Below are positions 61,584 to 64,000 of a DNA stretch of 64,000 nucleotides, one piece after another. The stretch is taken from the NCBI GenBank assembly GCA_963711255.1, contig CAVQDO010000005.1, positions 34,800 through 98,799 on the forward strand. Reading direction: 5' to 3'. Position numbers and translations under genes: made by a program. The notes under the pieces were generated by a model. It ran no database searches, was not told the origin of the DNA, and worked only from the letters and a program-made list of their open reading frames with translations. The stretch's first letter is position 1. Each line of letters opens with the position of its first letter. Origin of the DNA: GCA-2746365 sp963711255. Its GTDB lineage: Bacteria > Pseudomonadota > Gammaproteobacteria > SZUA-229.

Positions 61584-62832
61584 TTGAGACAAAATATCAA
61601 CAAATTTAAAGAACGTAATTTTAATATCCGTGACTTAAGCGTCATCGGGATGTTAGAAAATCCTGTTGCAAATGTTTTTGTTTGTGCAGTAGTTGTGCTG
61701 ATTGCCTTAGTGTTTGTGAACACCAATGTTCATGCTGCTGCCGGCGACTCGATTAGCAGTACCGCAACCATCTACTTACGATCTTGCCGGAGTGCCCGGC
61801 AGTGATAGCGCTGTAACTACATTCACCGAAGACAGAATTGTTAATTTTGTTGTTACTGAATCAAATGGTGGTCTTGCTGTTCCTGTAATCAGTGATATGA
61901 CCAATGCCGTTATGCAGTTTGTTGTTAGTAATAACGGTAACGACACTTTTGATTTTCTTATTACGTCCGTCAATACTTCACCTAATCCATTTGGCCTGCC
62001 TGCAGATAACTTTGATCCATTGCCTGGAACCGTACAGGTATTTGTTGAAAGTGGCTTAACCCCGGGTTACCAGGATGTTCAGGATACCGCCGTGTATATC
62101 GATGAACTGGCAGCTAATGCGCAGCGAGTTGTTTATGTGGTTGCTGATATGCCAACACTTGCCGTTGATGATGTTGCTGCCATTGCCCTGATTGCCCAGG
62201 TTGCACAGGGTGGCGCAACGGGAGTTGAAGGTGTGTTTATTAATGCAGATGATAACAACCGCGTCAGCCCAGACAGTACGCTAGCTGGTGACTTCAGTAA
62301 TGGTGCGACTAATGTTCCTGCAGGCACTCCCAATACTATTATTGATTCGCCCGCAACCATGGAAACAGTATTCCTTGATCCCGCCGGTTTAAACAGCGAA
62401 GACCTTAGTACCGCCTTACTTCAGGATATCGCGGGTAATGGACAACATGCTGATGCCGGTGCTTTCCAGGCAGGTACGCCAGTAAACATTGTTAAGTCTG
62501 TCACTGTAATCGATACCCTGGGCGGTACTGATCCGCACCCGGGTGCCGTGCTGCGTTATCAACTGCTGGTAAATGTTTCCGGCAATGTTGCGGTAGACAA
62601 CCTGGTTATTAGCGACGCCATTCCAGCGAACACCACTTACGTTGATGAGTCTATTCAGCTTAACGGTGTTGCCCAGACTGATGAGGACAATATCGTCGTC
62701 GATTATTCCAAAGCGAATAATGCACCGGTAAAACCCATTACATCAATAGAAGTAGATTTAAGTGAAAACGGTACAACAGCAGTTGCACCCGGCACAAGCA
62801 ATACAATTATTTTTGAAGTAACAATTGACTGA
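61584..62832 (+). CDS. Secreted DUF11-domain surface protein, frameshifted
   Basis: One secreted protein split over two frames. Frame 1 (61584-61805) gives a long n-region, a hydrophobic signal segment (about 28-50) and mature AAGDSISSTATIY; frame 2 continues as YDLAGVPGSDSA and runs to 62832. Removing one T at tactta (about 61772-61777) joins them. The second half (about 270-400) is a DUF11 beta-sandwich: ten residues DTLGGTDPHP, then GAVLRYQLLV, ISDAIPANTTYV, SIQLNG. It starts at TTG 61584 after GGAAG. No LPxTG or other sorting signal is visible. Function is unknown; such domains occur in large extracellular and inclusion-surface proteins. Confidence 0.75.
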
Positions 62833-62841
62833 GGATAAAAA

Positions 62842-63354
62842 ATGAGAACCCAAATCGAAAGACAATCACAGAAAACAATCACACTGCTATTACTTTTTGC
62901 TTTTTCAGTGATGCTGACAATGAATGCCTATGCGGAAGAAGGTGCTATTCGTTTTAGCAACAACGCGTTTAAGCAGGTTATTTCTAAAAAACCTGATGGC
63001 ACAGTGCAATACGATTATGTTGAGCCGGGCCTGGTGTTGCCAAATGACGTGATTTTATACGAGATCGTTTTTGAAAATATTAGTGATCAGGAAGTTTCAA
63101 ATATTGTTGTTAATAACCCGATTGCAAATAACTCGGTTTATCGTGACGGTTCGGCTTCCGGCAATTCAACCGCTATCAGCTTTTCAGTGGACGGCAAAAC
63201 ATTTGCTGCTGCTGATGCTTTAACAGTAACAGACAAGACCGGTAAAAAATGGAAGGCAAAACCGGAAGAATACACGGCCATCCGCTGGACTTATAAAAAA
63301 GCATTAAAGCCGGGCCAGAAAGAAAAGGTTACTTACAAAACAACCATTAAATAA
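62842..63354 (+). CDS. Secreted DUF11-like protein
   Basis: 170 residues: signal peptide (about 1-32, hydrophobic LLLLFAFSVMLTMNAYA), then one DUF11-like domain with EPGLVLPNDVILYEIVFENI, VSNIVVNNPI, NSVYRDGSASG and GQKEKVTYKT. It begins ten bases after the previous stop, with an AGGA site, so both are one transcript. There is no anchor, so it may be released or bind other surface proteins. Confidence 0.8.
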   Translation: MRTQIERQSQKTITLLLLFAFSVMLTMNAYAEEGAIRFSNNAFKQVISKKPDGTVQYDYVEPGLVLPNDVILYEIVFENISDQEVSNIVVNNPIANNSVYRDGSASGNSTAISFSVDGKTFAAADALTVTDKTGKKWKAKPEEYTAIRWTYKKALKPGQKEKVTYKTTIK

Positions 63355-63379
63355 AACGAACAATGAATAGATAAAACTT

Positions 63380-63655
63380 ATGCGACAGTTAATTCGACAA
63401 TCTGCTTTAAAAACAGGGCTCACTTTCAATGAGTCATTTGTCGTTTCTGCGCGTATGAAATATGCACGCCGCTTTAGCGGCCGCAACAGGGATGGTCCAC
63501 TCATTTTCCACATGCGTGACGGGCCGCCTATTGTTACCGGCCCGCCAGGCGGAACAGGACCACCTCTGGATATTAAAGGTGGTTCAGGTCCGCCGAAAAC
63601 AACAGGCCCGCCGATGGAATGGCTGGTTAGAAAGAAAAATCTAAAGAAAGAATAA
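63380..63655 (+). CDS. Small Gly-Pro-Pro-rich protein
   Basis: A 91-residue basic protein with no signal peptide. The N-terminal half is polar and Arg-rich; the C-terminal half repeats GPP five times (DGPPIVTGPPGGTGPP and then SGPPKTTGPP), a collagen-like local pattern without strict triplets, and ends in Lys-rich RKKNLKKE. It lies 25 bases after the DUF11 gene on the same strand, supporting a real gene, but no clear ribosome site precedes its ATG. I recognise no family. Position suggests a role with the surface proteins. Confidence 0.5.
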   Translation: MRQLIRQSALKTGLTFNESFVVSARMKYARRFSGRNRDGPLIFHMRDGPPIVTGPPGGTGPPLDIKGGSGPPKTTGPPMEWLVRKKNLKKE

Positions 63656-63731
63656 TACAAGTTGAGAGTCTTTAGAAAGGAAAACAAAAACACAAAATAA
63701 TCTCGAAGAGATTAATAAAGAGGTAAACATT

Positions 63732-64000
63732 ATGAAAACGTTTAATCGAAACAAGCTGATCGGCTTGGCACTAACAGGCAGTTTAAGCCTGTTCAGTGCA
63801 TCAGGGGTCTTTGCTGCGGCAAATGACGATATTTCAAACCGAGCGACCTTAAGCTTTCCAGGTTGGTGCAGTACCTCTGGTACTGGAGTCAGCTGATGGT
63901 GCGGGTAACTCAAGTCTGGGTGTAGGTGCAGGTTCTGACACACTATTCAAAGAAGACCGTGTCGTTAACTTTACCGTAACCCAGGAAGCAGGTGCATCGA
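63732..64000 (+). CDS. Secreted surface protein, N-terminal part, frameshifted
   Basis: Starts at ATG 63732 after AGAGGT with a signal peptide (about 1-28, ending VFAA), then NDDISNRATLSF. The frame then shifts: removing one T from agcttt (about 63851-63856) continues as QVGAVPLVLESADGAGN and on to KEDRVVNFTVTQEAG at the window edge. It aligns with the protein at 61584 (ATIYYDLAGVP / ATLSFQVGAVP), a paralogue. The gene runs beyond the window. Confidence 0.72.

Noticed and set aside
63304..63693. 129-codon minus-strand ORF over the GPP gene
   Set aside because: It is the antisense shadow of the Pro/Gly-rich frame and overlaps the end of the DUF11 gene.

Overview
The window reads as chromosomal DNA of a sulfur-oxidising gammaproteobacterium with moderate to low G+C. 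Gammaproteobacterial ancestry is inferred from gene content and order: tRNA(Pro-Arg-His-Leu)-tig-clpP-clpX-lon-hupB-tRNA(Val-Asp)-ppiD, nnr-tsaE-amiB, suhB next to trmJ, the yejABEF operon, and family members such as RlmM, RsmJ, AlaA, IbaG and AcnB. Sulfur oxidation is inferred only from a cluster of secreted, Asn/Gly/Tyr-rich proteins resembling sulfur globule envelope proteins. No rRNA, CRISPR array, prophage or insertion sequence was seen.

Layout. Bases 1-16.6 kb carry housekeeping and signalling genes: pepN, a REC-GGDEF-EAL regulator, a short-chain dehydrogenase, a frameshifted inositol-phosphatase paralogue, a TlpA-like thioredoxin, a SPOR protein, a HAD hydrolase, aroG, ispG, a NAD-kinase-like protein, apeB, alaA and yggS. 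Bases 16.6-21.3 kb are accessory: three sulfur-globule-like genes alternate with two genes for membrane-anchored coiled-coil proteins, all on the minus strand. Two of the globule-like genes share a duplicated leader, and a copy of one of their promoters sits upstream of a stretch with no recognisable gene. Bases 21.3-33.1 kb hold DNA/RNA maintenance genes (sbcB, rlmM, ibaG, suhB, trmJ, yajQ, rsmJ, tatD, folD), a lone Pycsar-effector-like membrane protein, and a compact operon DUF1538-DUF1538-PII-CBS that looks like an undescribed regulated membrane system.

Bases 33.2-43.3 kb are the tRNA/protein quality control block. A 118-nt multi-hairpin element after tRNA-Pro ends in a copy of the tRNA 3' end including CCA. 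Bases 43.4-51.5 kb encode a dicarboxylate/amino-acid symporter, fabI and a microcin-C/oligopeptide-type ABC importer (yejABEF). Bases 51.5-59.3 kb hold iscR-iscU without iscS, acnB, fluC, serS, nnr and tsaE, then amiB to 60.8 kb. From 60.8 kb to the end an AT-rich promoter region leads into a locus of secreted DUF11-type surface proteins plus a small Gly-Pro-Pro-rich protein. Two of the secreted proteins are frameshifted at the same aligned position.

How they work together. Aconitase B, IspG and IscR all bind Fe-S clusters, and IscU assembles them. Lon, ClpXP, trigger factor and PpiD form a folding and proteolysis unit. The globule-like proteins with their coiled-coil partners may build or tether periplasmic sulfur inclusions. 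All functional statements come from family and motif recognition by eye; no database search was run.
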